A DNA stretch of 64,000 bases from Myxococcus terminator_A (GTDB taxonomy: Bacteria > Myxococcota > Myxococcia > Myxococcales > Myxococcaceae). The stretch spans positions 52,693-116,692 of the forward strand of contig JBLZWL010000064.1 of assembly GCA_049194865.1 (NCBI GenBank), written 5' to 3'. The stretch's first letter is position 1. Each line of letters starts with the position of its first letter. Made by a program: the position numbers and the translations under genes. The notes beneath the pieces are model-generated. The model had not been told where the DNA came from. It searched no databases and saw only the letters and a list, made by a program, of their open reading frames with translations. This document shows, one piece after another, positions 1-7,619 of this stretch.

Positions 1-573
1 GTGAGGCTGTTCCTGTCAGGCATCGGCGGAGGGCACCGGCTGCGCAAGCGCTACCTGTCCGCCATCGACGGGGCCCAGCACGAGGTCATCCTCGCGCACG
101 CGTACTTCCTCCCCGACACGCACTTCGTGAAGGCGCTGACGCGCGCGGCGCGCCGGGGCGTGAAGGTGTCGCTGCTGCTCGCCGGACGCAGCGACGTCAT
201 CTTCGCCCGCGCGGCGACGATGCGGCTGTACGCGACCTTCCTGCGCGCCGGGGTGAGCATCCACGAGTGGACGGCCTCCACGCTGCACGCCAAGGCGGCG
301 GTGGTGGACGGCAAGACGCTGCTGGTGGGCAGCTTCAACCTGGACCCGCTGTCGCTCGTGAATCTGGAGACGCTGGTGGAGGCGGAGGAGCCCGGCGTGG
401 CGGCGCAGGCGGCCCTGTGGCTGGACAAGCACGTGGCCCTGTCGCGGCACGTGTTGCCCGAACAGTGTGGCCGCTCCGGCCTCCAGCGGTGGCTGCTGGA
501 CGTCGTGGGCCTGGCCGTGGCGCGCTTCGCGGAGCGCTTCGCCAGCTTCATCGGGCGGCGGCGCAAGCGGTGA
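1..573 (+). CDS. Phospholipase D-family protein (cardiolipin synthase-like), C-terminal part
   Basis: The reading frame is open from the first base, so this is probably the 3' end of a longer gene and the GTG at position 1 need not be the start. The visible 190 residues carry one HKD motif around residues 97-114 (HAKAAVVDGKTLLVGSFN), the HxKx4D...GSxN signature of phospholipase D-family phosphatidyltransferases. Cardiolipin synthases have two such motifs; this would be the second. The C-terminus is short and basic (GRRRKR). The family joins phosphatidyl groups at the membrane to make cardiolipin, but other PLD-family hydrolases look alike over this stretch. It ends about 110 bp before the phosphatase gene. 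Confident on family, not on substrate. Confidence 0.85.
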   Translation: MRLFLSGIGGGHRLRKRYLSAIDGAQHEVILAHAYFLPDTHFVKALTRAARRGVKVSLLLAGRSDVIFARAATMRLYATFLRAGVSIHEWTASTLHAKAAVVDGKTLLVGSFNLDPLSLVNLETLVEAEEPGVAAQAALWLDKHVALSRHVLPEQCGRSGLQRWLLDVVGLAVARFAERFASFIGRRRKR

Positions 574-686
574 GCCCGTCACGCTTGCGTCACGCGAGCG
601 CATGAGAAGGCCCCCGCCCGGCCGCAGCCCCCTCATGTCGTGCTGCGCGAGCCGCCAGGGCGCTCTACACTGTCGCACGTCCAACC

Positions 687-2213
687 ATGCCCACTCGCCG
701 CCCCGCCCTCCCGCCCGTACTCGCAGCCATCGATGTGGGGACCAACGCCGTGCGGCTGGAGCTCGCCCGGCCGGACGCCGATGGGGCGCTCGAGACGCTG
801 CATCAGGAACGAGACCCCATCCGCCCCGGTGAGGGCGTCTTCGCCACGGGCACCATGCCGGAGGCCACCGCCGAGCGGCTGTTGTCCACGCTCCGGCGCT
901 ACGCGGCCCTCTGCCGTCGCCACAAGGCCCAGGTGCGCGCGGTGGCCACCAGCGCCCTGCGCGAGGCCCGCAACAGCCCGGACATCGTCCGGCGCGTGCG
1001 CGAGGAGGCGGGCCTCAACCTGGAGGTCGTCAGCGGCAAGGAGGAGGCGCGCCTCATCTGCCTGGGCGTGCTGCACCGCAAGCCCCCCGGCACGCGCTCG
1101 CTGCTCATCGACATTGGCGGCGGCAGCACCGAGGTGGCCACCGCCGTGGGCGAGAAGCCCGACAACCTGTGGAGCCTGGGGCTGGGTTCGGTGCGGCTCA
1201 CCGAGGTCTTCGAGGCGTCGCGCGCCGTGACACCGAAGCAGCTGCGCATCATGCGCAGCTTCGTCCAGGAGGTGCTGGGCAAGACGCTGCCGGAGAAGCT
1301 GCCGCTCTTGCCCCGGATGGCGCTCGGCTCGTCGGGCACCATCAACGCCGTGGTGTCCTTCGCCTCCAGCGAGAGCAGCGGCAACGCCACCGTGCGCCAG
1401 CTCACCCAGACGGTGGAGACGCTGGCGAAGATGCCCGCGGACCGGCGGCGCAAGCGCTTCGACCCCAAGCGCGCCGACATCATCGTCTCCGGCGCTGTCA
1501 TCCTGGAGGGCGTGGCGAAGTACCTGGGCATCGAGTCCGTCAGCGTCGTCAACCGGGGCCTGCGCGACGGCATCCTCGTGGACCTGCTCTACCGACAGGA
1601 CGCCCACCACCAGCCCGACGACCACAGCCTCGCGGACGCCGCCATCGTCATGGGCCAGCGCTTCTTCTTCGACGAGAAGCACGCGCGCCAGGTGACCCGC
1701 CTCGCGCTGACGCTCTTCGACGACCTGGCGGCCCTGCACCAGCTCCCGCTGTCGGTGCGCCCGTACCTGGAGGTCGCCGCGCTGCTCCACGACATCGGCC
1801 ACGCGGTGAACTACGAGCGCCACCACAAGCACAGCTACTACCTCATCCGCCACGCGGACCTGCCCGGCCTCGCGGACCGTGAGCGCGAGCTGGTGGCCCG
1901 AGTCGCCCGCTACCACCGGCGCAGTCCACCGGAGCTGGCCCACTCGGGCATGGCGGGGCTGACTCCCGCCGAGGCCCGCACCGTGCGCAAGCTCGCCACC
2001 CTGCTGCGCGTGGCCAACTCGCTGGACCACAGCCACCACCAGCCCATCAAGGACTTCAAGGCCACCAATGGCCGCGACGGCGTGGTGCTGCACCTGCACG
2101 CGCGCCAGCCGGTGGACCTGGAACTGTGGAACGCGGAGCACGAGGTGGTCTCCTTCCGCCGCGTCTTCGGCAAGAAGCTCTCCTTCCACGTCCATCAGCC
2201 CGCCGGCCGCTAG
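687..2213 (+). CDS. ppx: Ppx/GppA family phosphatase with C-terminal HD domain
   Basis: Predicted exopolyphosphatase or pppGpp phosphohydrolase of 508 residues, close to the usual length for this family. Actin-like ATPase motifs are visible: AAIDVGTNAVRLELA near residue 11, ATSALREARN near 90, the phosphate-binding DIGGGSTEV near 140 and GSSGTINAV near 215. The C-terminal third has an HD-type segment (LLHDIGHAVNYERHHKHSYY), as in long Ppx proteins. The ATG at 687 is supported by the signature beginning only about 10 residues in. Family members remove terminal phosphates from polyphosphate or pppGpp in the cytoplasm. Which of the two is the substrate cannot be read from sequence. Confidence 0.92.
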   Translation: MPTRRPALPPVLAAIDVGTNAVRLELARPDADGALETLHQERDPIRPGEGVFATGTMPEATAERLLSTLRRYAALCRRHKAQVRAVATSALREARNSPDIVRRVREEAGLNLEVVSGKEEARLICLGVLHRKPPGTRSLLIDIGGGSTEVATAVGEKPDNLWSLGLGSVRLTEVFEASRAVTPKQLRIMRSFVQEVLGKTLPEKLPLLPRMALGSSGTINAVVSFASSESSGNATVRQLTQTVETLAKMPADRRRKRFDPKRADIIVSGAVILEGVAKYLGIESVSVVNRGLRDGILVDLLYRQDAHHQPDDHSLADAAIVMGQRFFFDEKHARQVTRLALTLFDDLAALHQLPLSVRPYLEVAALLHDIGHAVNYERHHKHSYYLIRHADLPGLADRERELVARVARYHRRSPPELAHSGMAGLTPAEARTVRKLATLLRVANSLDHSHHQPIKDFKATNGRDGVVLHLHARQPVDLELWNAEHEVVSFRRVFGKKLSFHVHQPAGR

Positions 2214-2370
2214 CCGCCCGGCTCCCAGGCCGCTGACCGGAAGAGGAACCGCCGCACCCTGCCCGCCTCGGAGTGGATGCCCACGCTCAAGGGCCACGGG
2301 TCCGTCTCCATCAGGACGGCCCCTTCTCGGCTTTGAACGCCAGGGCCCCTCCGGGGGGAAGGAGCGCGCG

Positions 2371-3591
2371 ATGAAGGCCATCGTATTCCATGGGATTGGG
2401 GACATCCGGCTCGACGACGTGGAGGAGCCGCGCATCGAGAAGCCGACGGACGCCATCGTCAAGCTGTCGGCGAGCGCCATCTGTGGCACGGACCTGCACA
2501 TGATTCGCGGGACGATGCCGGGGATGAAGCCGGGCACCATTCTTGGGCACGAGGGCGTGGGCTACATCGAGGCGCTCGGCGACGACGTGCGCAACTTCAA
2601 CGTGGGCGACCGCGTGGTCATCCCCTCCACCATCGCCTGCGGCAACTGTGTCTACTGCCGCGCCGGCTACCATTCGCAGTGCAACGACGCGAACCCCAAC
2701 GGCCCCTCGGCGGGCACGGCCTTCTTCGGCGGGCCCGCGCAGACGGGGCCCTTCCACGGCATGCAGGCGGAGAAGGTGCGCGTTCCCTTCGCGAACGCGG
2801 GCCTGGTGAGGATTCCGGACGGAGTGAGTGACGAGCAGGCCATCCTCGTCTCCGACATCTTCCCCACCGGCTACTTCGGCGCGGAGCTGGCGGAAATCAA
2901 ACCCGGTGACACCGTGGCGGTGTTCGGCTGCGGGCCGGTGGGGCTGTTCGCCATCGTCAGCGCGAAGCTGCTCGGGGCGGGCCGCATCTTCGCCATCGAC
3001 TGCCACGAGGACCGGCTGGAGCTGGCGCGCATCCAGGGCGCGGAAATCATCCACTTCGACGAGGAAGACCCGGTGAAGACGCTCCAGCGCCTCACCAACG
3101 GCATCGGCGTGGACCGGGCCATCGACGCGGTGGGCGTGGACGCCGTGCACGCGCACGCGGGCCCCGCGGCGAAGCAGGCCAACGCGCAGAAGGCGGAGCT
3201 CAAGCGCGAGACGAAGGAAGTCGCGCCGAAGACGAACCCGGACGGCGACAACTGGGTGCCCGGAGACGCGCCCTCGCAGGTGCTGACCTGGGCGGTGGAG
3301 ACCCTGGCCAAGGCGGGCACGCTGTCCATCATCGGCGTCTACCCGCAGCAGGTGCGCACGTTCCCCATCGGCATGGCGATGAACAAGAACCTCACGCTGA
3401 AGATGGGCAACTGCAACCACCGCAAATACATCCCCCGGCTGCTGGAGCTGGTGCGCACGGGCGAGGTGGACCCCACCGCCATCCTCTCGCACGTGGAGCC
3501 CATGAGCGGCGCGCTGGACGCCTACCGCAACTTCGATTTGCGCAAGCCTGGCTGGGTGAAGGTGGAGCTGGAGCCCAATCAGCTCCAGTGA
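2371..3591 (+). CDS. Zinc-dependent alcohol dehydrogenase
   Basis: Medium-chain dehydrogenase/reductase of 406 residues. The start is the ATG at 2371, preceded by a strong GGGGGGAAGGAG ribosome site; the open frame extends further upstream but overlaps ppx. The catalytic zinc region (ICGTDLHM, then GHEGVGYIEALGDDV) is near residues 36-75. Four structural-zinc cysteines lie in ACGNCVYCRAGYHSQC, and a Rossmann nucleotide site GCGPVGLF is near residue 187. An insertion of about 60 residues rich in Lys and Glu (around 255-310), followed by the C-terminal region, resembles formaldehyde-dehydrogenase-like enzymes of the threonine-dehydrogenase branch. It probably oxidises an alcohol or aldehyde with NAD(P). 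The substrate is unknown. Confidence 0.9.
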   Translation: MKAIVFHGIGDIRLDDVEEPRIEKPTDAIVKLSASAICGTDLHMIRGTMPGMKPGTILGHEGVGYIEALGDDVRNFNVGDRVVIPSTIACGNCVYCRAGYHSQCNDANPNGPSAGTAFFGGPAQTGPFHGMQAEKVRVPFANAGLVRIPDGVSDEQAILVSDIFPTGYFGAELAEIKPGDTVAVFGCGPVGLFAIVSAKLLGAGRIFAIDCHEDRLELARIQGAEIIHFDEEDPVKTLQRLTNGIGVDRAIDAVGVDAVHAHAGPAAKQANAQKAELKRETKEVAPKTNPDGDNWVPGDAPSQVLTWAVETLAKAGTLSIIGVYPQQVRTFPIGMAMNKNLTLKMGNCNHRKYIPRLLELVRTGEVDPTAILSHVEPMSGALDAYRNFDLRKPGWVKVELEPNQLQ

Positions 3592-3596
3592 AGCCC

Positions 3597-4622
3597 TCAC
3601 GCGTCCAGCACCAGGCACGAGTCCCCGAACTCGTGCCCCAGGTAGCCGCGCGCCTCCGCGTGCGCGGTCGCCTCCTTCAAGAGCAGTGACGGCGCGAAGG
3701 CCTGGAGCAGCGCATGGTGGCTGCTTCCAGGCTCGTGCATGCCCGTGAGCAACCCGTGCACCACGCGGGGCACGAAGCCCGGGCCCAGCAGGAGGTCCGT
3801 CACCGCCTCGCCCGCCACCAGTCGCCCACCGTTCATCTCCGCCCGCCCCTCCAGCGCGCGCACCACCGTGGTGCCCACCGCGACAATCCGACCTCCCTCC
3901 GCGCGAGTGGCCTCCACCCGCGCCACCGTGGCCTCGGGGATGTCCGAGCGCTCGGGCCGCAGCAGCGCCGCGTCCAGCACCGCGTCCCCCGTGGAGGACA
4001 GCCCCGCCGCGTGGGTGAGCGACGCCAGCTTCACGCCCCGACGACGAAGCTCCAGCAGCAGATTCCACGTGAGGGGCAGTCCCGCCGACGGGGCCTCCGT
4101 GGCCCAGGGACGCGCGCCGTAACCCGTCTGCACGTGCCACAGCGACAGCGGGGCCACGGTGTACGCGTACTGCACGGGCCGCCCCCCTTGGTACAGCGCG
4201 GACCAGAGCGCGGCGCCGTCCTCGTCGAAGGCCACGCGCACGAGGCGGGGCGAGGGCGGCAGCACCTCGACGACCTGGACGGGCAAGCCGACGACGGTGA
4301 AGCGCGAGCCCACCGGCAGCACGGGCGGAGGCGGGCGGTCCTCGGTGCGCTTGCGCCAGTCTCCCGCGCCGAAGAGGACGGCGGTCCAGGTGCCGTCCTG
4401 CTCGCGCGCCATCAATCGCAGCTCGATTCGCTCTCCGGCCGCCGTGCGCCCCAGGAGCGAGGCGGGGAACGTGGCGGCGTCGTTCACCACCAGCAGGTCT
4501 CCGTCCCGGAGCAGTGACGACAGGTCCGCCACGCGGGCATCGGAGAAGCGGCGGCCCTGGGGCTCGATGTGGAGCAGCCGCCCCTCCTCGGGGTGGTCCA
4601 CGGGCCAGCGCGCGGGCTTCAT
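3597..4622 (-). CDS. queA: S-adenosylmethionine:tRNA ribosyltransferase-isomerase
   Basis: 341 residues, the usual length for QueA, which transfers and isomerises the ribosyl group of SAM onto 7-aminomethyl-7-deazaguanine in tRNA during queuosine synthesis. Family hallmarks include DLLVVNDAATFPASL near residue 40, VQYAYTVAPLSLWHVQTGYGARPWATEAPSAGLPLTW split across residues 150-190, and the C-terminal HYFDG-equivalent region. The start ATG at 4622 overlaps the stop of the upstream SDR gene as ATGA, which argues for translational coupling. This makes the SDR gene and queA one operon, an unusual pairing. The stop is five bases from the convergent dehydrogenase gene. Confidence 0.9.
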   Translation of the reverse strand: MKPARWPVDHPEEGRLLHIEPQGRRFSDARVADLSSLLRDGDLLVVNDAATFPASLLGRTAAGERIELRLMAREQDGTWTAVLFGAGDWRKRTEDRPPPPVLPVGSRFTVVGLPVQVVEVLPPSPRLVRVAFDEDGAALWSALYQGGRPVQYAYTVAPLSLWHVQTGYGARPWATEAPSAGLPLTWNLLLELRRRGVKLASLTHAAGLSSTGDAVLDAALLRPERSDIPEATVARVEATRAEGGRIVAVGTTVVRALEGRAEMNGGRLVAGEAVTDLLLGPGFVPRVVHGLLTGMHEPGSSHHALLQAFAPSLLLKEATAHAEARGYLGHEFGDSCLVLDA

Positions 4623-5347
4623 GCGGCCTCCAGACTCGCCGCTTCCAGGCGGGAGCCCGACGGCAGCGACTCCGAGCGACGCTCCACCATCGCGACGATG
4701 CGGGCCGCCACGTCCTCCGGCCGAGCCAGCGTCGAGCGGTCCGCCTCCGGCATGGCGTCCGAGTGCATGCGCGTGTCCATCTCCCCCGGGTCCACGTTGA
4801 GGAAGCGCACGCCCGTGCCCTCCAGCTCCGCGGCCCAGAGGCGGCCCAGGTGCTCCAGCGCGCCCTTGGACACGCTGTAGGAGCCCCAGCGCGGATACGC
4901 GGAGAGGGCCGCGTCGGAGCTGATGTTCAGCACCAGCCCGCCCCCTCGCACCACCATGTTGCCCACCACCGCCTTGGTGAGCCGGAAGGGGCCCACCACG
5001 TTGACCTCCAGCACGTGCTGGAGGTCCTCGCACGAGGTGTCGAGCAGCAGGGGCAGCGGCGTGGGCCCCAGGATGCTGGCGTTGTGCACCAGCACGTCCA
5101 CCGGCCCCACCAGCGACGTGGCCACACCCACCAGCCGGTAGACGGACTCCTTGTCCCCCACGTCAAAGGCCACGCCGTGGGCCTCCAGCCCTTCCGCGCG
5201 CAGGGCCTCGGCGGCGGCCTCCATCTCCGGGGCATGGCGGGCCACTCCCACCACCCGGGCACCTCTTCGAGCGAAGTGCGTCATGAGCGCGCGGCCCAGG
5301 CCCCGACTCGCTCCCGTCACCAGGACCGCTTTTCCGGTCAGATTCAT
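4619..5347 (-). CDS. SDR family oxidoreductase
   Basis: Short-chain dehydrogenase/reductase of 242 residues. The start ATG at 5347 is chosen because a clear AAGGAGGGC lies just upstream and the N-terminus begins directly with the nucleotide-binding motif VLVTGASRGLG (residues 8-18). The family NAG-like motif appears as VHNASILG near residue 88, and the catalytic Ser...Tyr-x3-Lys as NISSDAAL and YSVSKGAL near 138-155. Substrate and direction are unknown. The gene overlaps queA by four bases and is divergent from the XRE-cupin regulator 86 bp away. Paired palindromes lie between them, so it may be a target of that regulator (inference). Confidence 0.88.
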   Translation of the reverse strand: MNLTGKAVLVTGASRGLGRALMTHFARRGARVVGVARHAPEMEAAAEALRAEGLEAHGVAFDVGDKESVYRLVGVATSLVGPVDVLVHNASILGPTPLPLLLDTSCEDLQHVLEVNVVGPFRLTKAVVGNMVVRGGGLVLNISSDAALSAYPRWGSYSVSKGALEHLGRLWAAELEGTGVRFLNVDPGEMDTRMHSDAMPEADRSTLARPEDVAARIVAMVERRSESLPSGSRLEAASLEAA

Positions 5348-5395
5348 GTGGAATGCCCTCCTTGCCGGGAGAGATAAACGGGCCGCGTTGATGAG

Positions 5396-5430
5396 TTGGC
5401 GTCGCGGCCAATCCTTTGGCAGATTGCCAA
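5396..5430. promoter_or_regulatory. Twin inverted-repeat operator candidates
   Basis: Two palindromes with the same half-site stand side by side in the short divergent gap. TTGGC-N6-GCCAA is at 5396-5411 and TTGGCA-N3-TGCCAA at 5416-5430. Their centres are about 20 bp apart, roughly two helical turns, and the second ends 3 bp before the regulator start codon. This is the layout expected for an XRE-type dimer that represses itself and perhaps the divergent SDR gene. Binding is inferred from position and symmetry only. Confidence 0.6.
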
Positions 5431-5433
5431 CCC

Positions 5434-5997
5434 ATGGCCATCGACGAAGAGGACCTGCCGAGCAGACTGGCGCGCAACATCCGGACCTTGCGGGAGACGC
5501 GGGGCGCCACGCAGGCCCAGCTCTCCAAGCTCGCGGGGGTGCCCAGGGCGACGTGGGCGAATCTGGAGTCGGGCACCGCCAACCCCACGTTGTCGGTGTT
5601 GCACCGCGTGGCGGCGGCGCTCCAGGTGTCGCTGGAGGAGCTGGTGGCGAGGCCTCGCGCCAGTGCACGGCACTACCCGCGCGACAGCCTGACGACGCGC
5701 ATCCGGGGTGCGGGGCAGTTGCGCAAGCTGCTGCCGGACCCGCTGCCGGGCATGGAGTTCGACCGGGTGGAGCTGCCCTCCGGAGTGCGCATCACCGGCG
5801 TGCCCCATACGCCTGGCACTCGCGAGTACCTGGCCTGTGAGTCCGGGGAGATGGCGCTGGTCGCCAGCGGTGAGCGCTTCGTCCTCAAGCCCGGAGACGT
5901 CGTCGTCTTCCGAGGGGACCAGAAGCACTCGTACGAGAACCCGGGGACGCGCACGGCGGTCGGCTACTCCGTCGTCCTGCTCGCGCCCCCGCTGTGA
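5434..5997 (+). CDS. XRE-family regulator with C-terminal cupin domain
   Basis: 187 residues from the ATG at 5434. Residues about 8-65 form a helix-turn-helix of the Cro/C1 type (LARNIRTLRETRGATQAQLSKLAG followed by VPRATWANLESG, quoted in two parts). Residues about 105-180 form a cupin fold with the usual pattern of small residues and a late KPGDVVVFRGDQKHSYENPG motif. Proteins of this build sense a small ligand in the cupin and repress nearby metabolic genes. It is divergent from the SDR-queA operon with two matched palindromes between, so autoregulation and control of that operon are likely but unproven. Confidence 0.9.
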   Translation: MAIDEEDLPSRLARNIRTLRETRGATQAQLSKLAGVPRATWANLESGTANPTLSVLHRVAAALQVSLEELVARPRASARHYPRDSLTTRIRGAGQLRKLLPDPLPGMEFDRVELPSGVRITGVPHTPGTREYLACESGEMALVASGERFVLKPGDVVVFRGDQKHSYENPGTRTAVGYSVVLLAPPL

Positions 5998-6006
5998 GGT
6001 GACGGC

Positions 6007-6609
6007 TCAGCCCGCGTCGCGGCCGTAGTACCAGGCGGTGAGGGCCAGGCGCGAGGCGTGGGCGGGCAGCACCTCGTGCTCGATTCGTTCGCTCAGGAAG
6101 ACGACGAGCGTGTCGAGCACGGGGGCCACATCCACCGGCGCGGAGTCCTCTGGATGCAGTCGCAGGACGCCGCCGTGCTCGGGCACCCAGCCTGAGTTGG
6201 CGTACCAGATGGCGGTGGCGCGGCGGTTGGATTGGCCGGGAAAGGCGTCGAAGTGGCGCGAGTAGTGCGCTCCGCCGCCGGGGTAGCAGGCGAGCTGGAG
6301 GTCGAAGCGTCCCAGGCCGAGATAGGCGGCGGACGAGAGCGCGTGTCCCAGCTGGGTGAAGTGTTCCCAGAGGACGCCGAGCCCTGTTCCGGGCTCCGGC
6401 TCCAGCCAGCCGATGAGGTCTCCTCGCACGCGGGAGTCCAGGGTGCGTTCGGCGCCCCGGCGGATGCCCGCGGCATGCAGCACTCCGGATTCAGCCCTCG
6501 CCAGCGCTTCAGCCCGCGCGGCGAGGGCGGCCACATCCCCGAGGAAGACAGGGCGCGTGAAATAGCCACGCGTCCCCAGCGCCTCCACTTCCACATCGGT
6601 CAGCTCCAC
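6007..6609 (-). CDS. 2OG-Fe(II) oxygenase (prolyl 4-hydroxylase type)
   Basis: 200 residues. The GTG at 6609 is taken as start because GGAAGGAG lies just upstream. The iron-binding facial triad is visible as HFDAF (HxD, near residue 122) and a distal His in IEHEVLP near 178, followed by an Arg in ASRLAL that would bind 2-oxoglutarate. The stretch LACYPGGGAHYSRHFDAF is typical of prolyl 4-hydroxylase-like enzymes. Such enzymes hydroxylate protein or small-molecule substrates with O2 and 2-oxoglutarate. The target is unknown. The gene is divergent from the DUF4230 gene with an 84-bp intergenic gap. Confidence 0.85.
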   Translation of the reverse strand: MELTDVEVEALGTRGYFTRPVFLGDVAALAARAEALARAESGVLHAAGIRRGAERTLDSRVRGDLIGWLEPEPGTGLGVLWEHFTQLGHALSSAAYLGLGRFDLQLACYPGGGAHYSRHFDAFPGQSNRRATAIWYANSGWVPEHGGVLRLHPEDSAPVDVAPVLDTLVVFLSERIEHEVLPAHASRLALTAWYYGRDAG

Positions 6610-6693
6610 ACGTGCTCCTTCCAGCAACGTGCCGCCCACACGCGCGCACCGTGCCCCAGACGCGTGCCGCGAGGAAGGGGATACACTGGGCCC

Positions 6694-7308
6694 ATGGCGC
6701 ACCTCTCGCGAATCCTCACGGTCCTCCTCGGTATCGCCGCTGGAGCGCTGGGCGCGGGCTTGCTCTTGCGGCCCACGTCCCCCGCCCTGCCCGACACCAC
6801 CTCCGTGGTGCAGCAGATGCGCGAGGTGGCGCGGCTGGAGACGCTCGAGGTCGCCCTCTACAAGAAGGTGTCCTTCTCTCCCCAGCCGAAGGCCACGGAT
6901 GCGCTGTGGAAGGACGTGGTGAACTGGGCGGCGTACACGCTCCAGAATCCGCGCGGCCGGGCCATCGTCTTCGCGGATGCGCACCTGGGGTTCGACTTCC
7001 AGCGCCTGGGCCCGTCGAGCCTCCACGTCGCCGGCACGAAGGTGCACGTCGTGCTGCCGCCCATGGACGTGCGCGTGGCGCTGCGGCCCGGGGAGACGGA
7101 GGTCATCGACTCCAACCTGGACAGCGCGCAGACGGCGCAGCTCTTGGAGAAGGCGCGGCTGGCCTTCGAGAAGGACGTGCGCGCCGATGCACGACTCCAG
7201 CAGCGCGCCCGTGACTCCGCCGAGCGAGCCCTGCGTGCACTGCTGCTCACGCTGGGCTACCGCGAGGTGGTGTTCGTGGACCGCCTTCCCACCAGTACGG
7301 CGGGCTGA
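6694..7308 (+). CDS. DUF4230 domain protein, membrane-anchored
   Basis: 204 residues from the ATG at 6694. An N-terminal hydrophobic segment (ILTVLLGIAAGALGAGLLL, residues 6-24) should anchor or export the protein. The rest, starting with VVQQMREVARLETLEVALYK, follows the DUF4230 pattern, in which a periplasmic or extracytoplasmic domain carries repeated beta segments (KVHVVLPPMDVRVALRP). No catalytic residues are apparent and the family function is not known to me. It is probably transcribed alone. Confidence 0.75.
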   Translation: MAHLSRILTVLLGIAAGALGAGLLLRPTSPALPDTTSVVQQMREVARLETLEVALYKKVSFSPQPKATDALWKDVVNWAAYTLQNPRGRAIVFADAHLGFDFQRLGPSSLHVAGTKVHVVLPPMDVRVALRPGETEVIDSNLDSAQTAQLLEKARLAFEKDVRADARLQQRARDSAERALRALLLTLGYREVVFVDRLPTSTAG

Positions 7309-7323
7309 CGGCCTCACGAACCG

Positions 7324-7605
7324 TCACTCCTCGGGTGGCAGGGTTTTTTCGGCGTCCTGAAGCCAGCTCTCGAACGCCGCACGTTGAGCCTGCGCGTACT
7401 CGGGGTCCTTCACGCGGATGTCCGCGTCGCTGAGGAAATGCCAGACGATTTCCTCCACATCGAAGCTCTCTGGAACGGAGCGAAGTCGCACGTACAGCGC
7501 GATGGACGCGTCCACCCACGCCTTGAGGCTCTTCTTGTCCGTGGGGTCATGGTCAAAAAGCCTCCTCATCTCCTTTACGGCGGCGGACCACTCGGCTGAT
7601 GACAT
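7324..7605 (-). CDS. Small acidic protein, putative immunity partner of the RHS protein
   Basis: 93 residues starting MSSAEWSAAVKEMRRLFDHD from the ATG at 7605. It is acidic, lacks signal or membrane segments, and looks mainly helical. I recognise no family. It lies 14 bp downstream of the stop of the RHS gene on the same strand, exactly where an immunity gene for a polymorphic toxin sits, so that role is inferred from position. An alternative in-frame start exists farther upstream inside the RHS gene, but the proposed one gives a normal intergenic spacing. Confidence 0.65.
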   Translation of the reverse strand: MSSAEWSAAVKEMRRLFDHDPTDKKSLKAWVDASIALYVRLRSVPESFDVEEIVWHFLSDADIRVKDPEYAQAQRAAFESWLQDAEKTLPPEE

Positions 7606-7619
7606 AGGTGATCCTTCTC

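Noticed and set aside
633..2540. A 635-residue minus-strand frame opposite the Ppx/GppA gene.
   Set aside because: Antisense shadow caused by GC3 bias; no family motif, and the plus strand has a complete recognisable enzyme.
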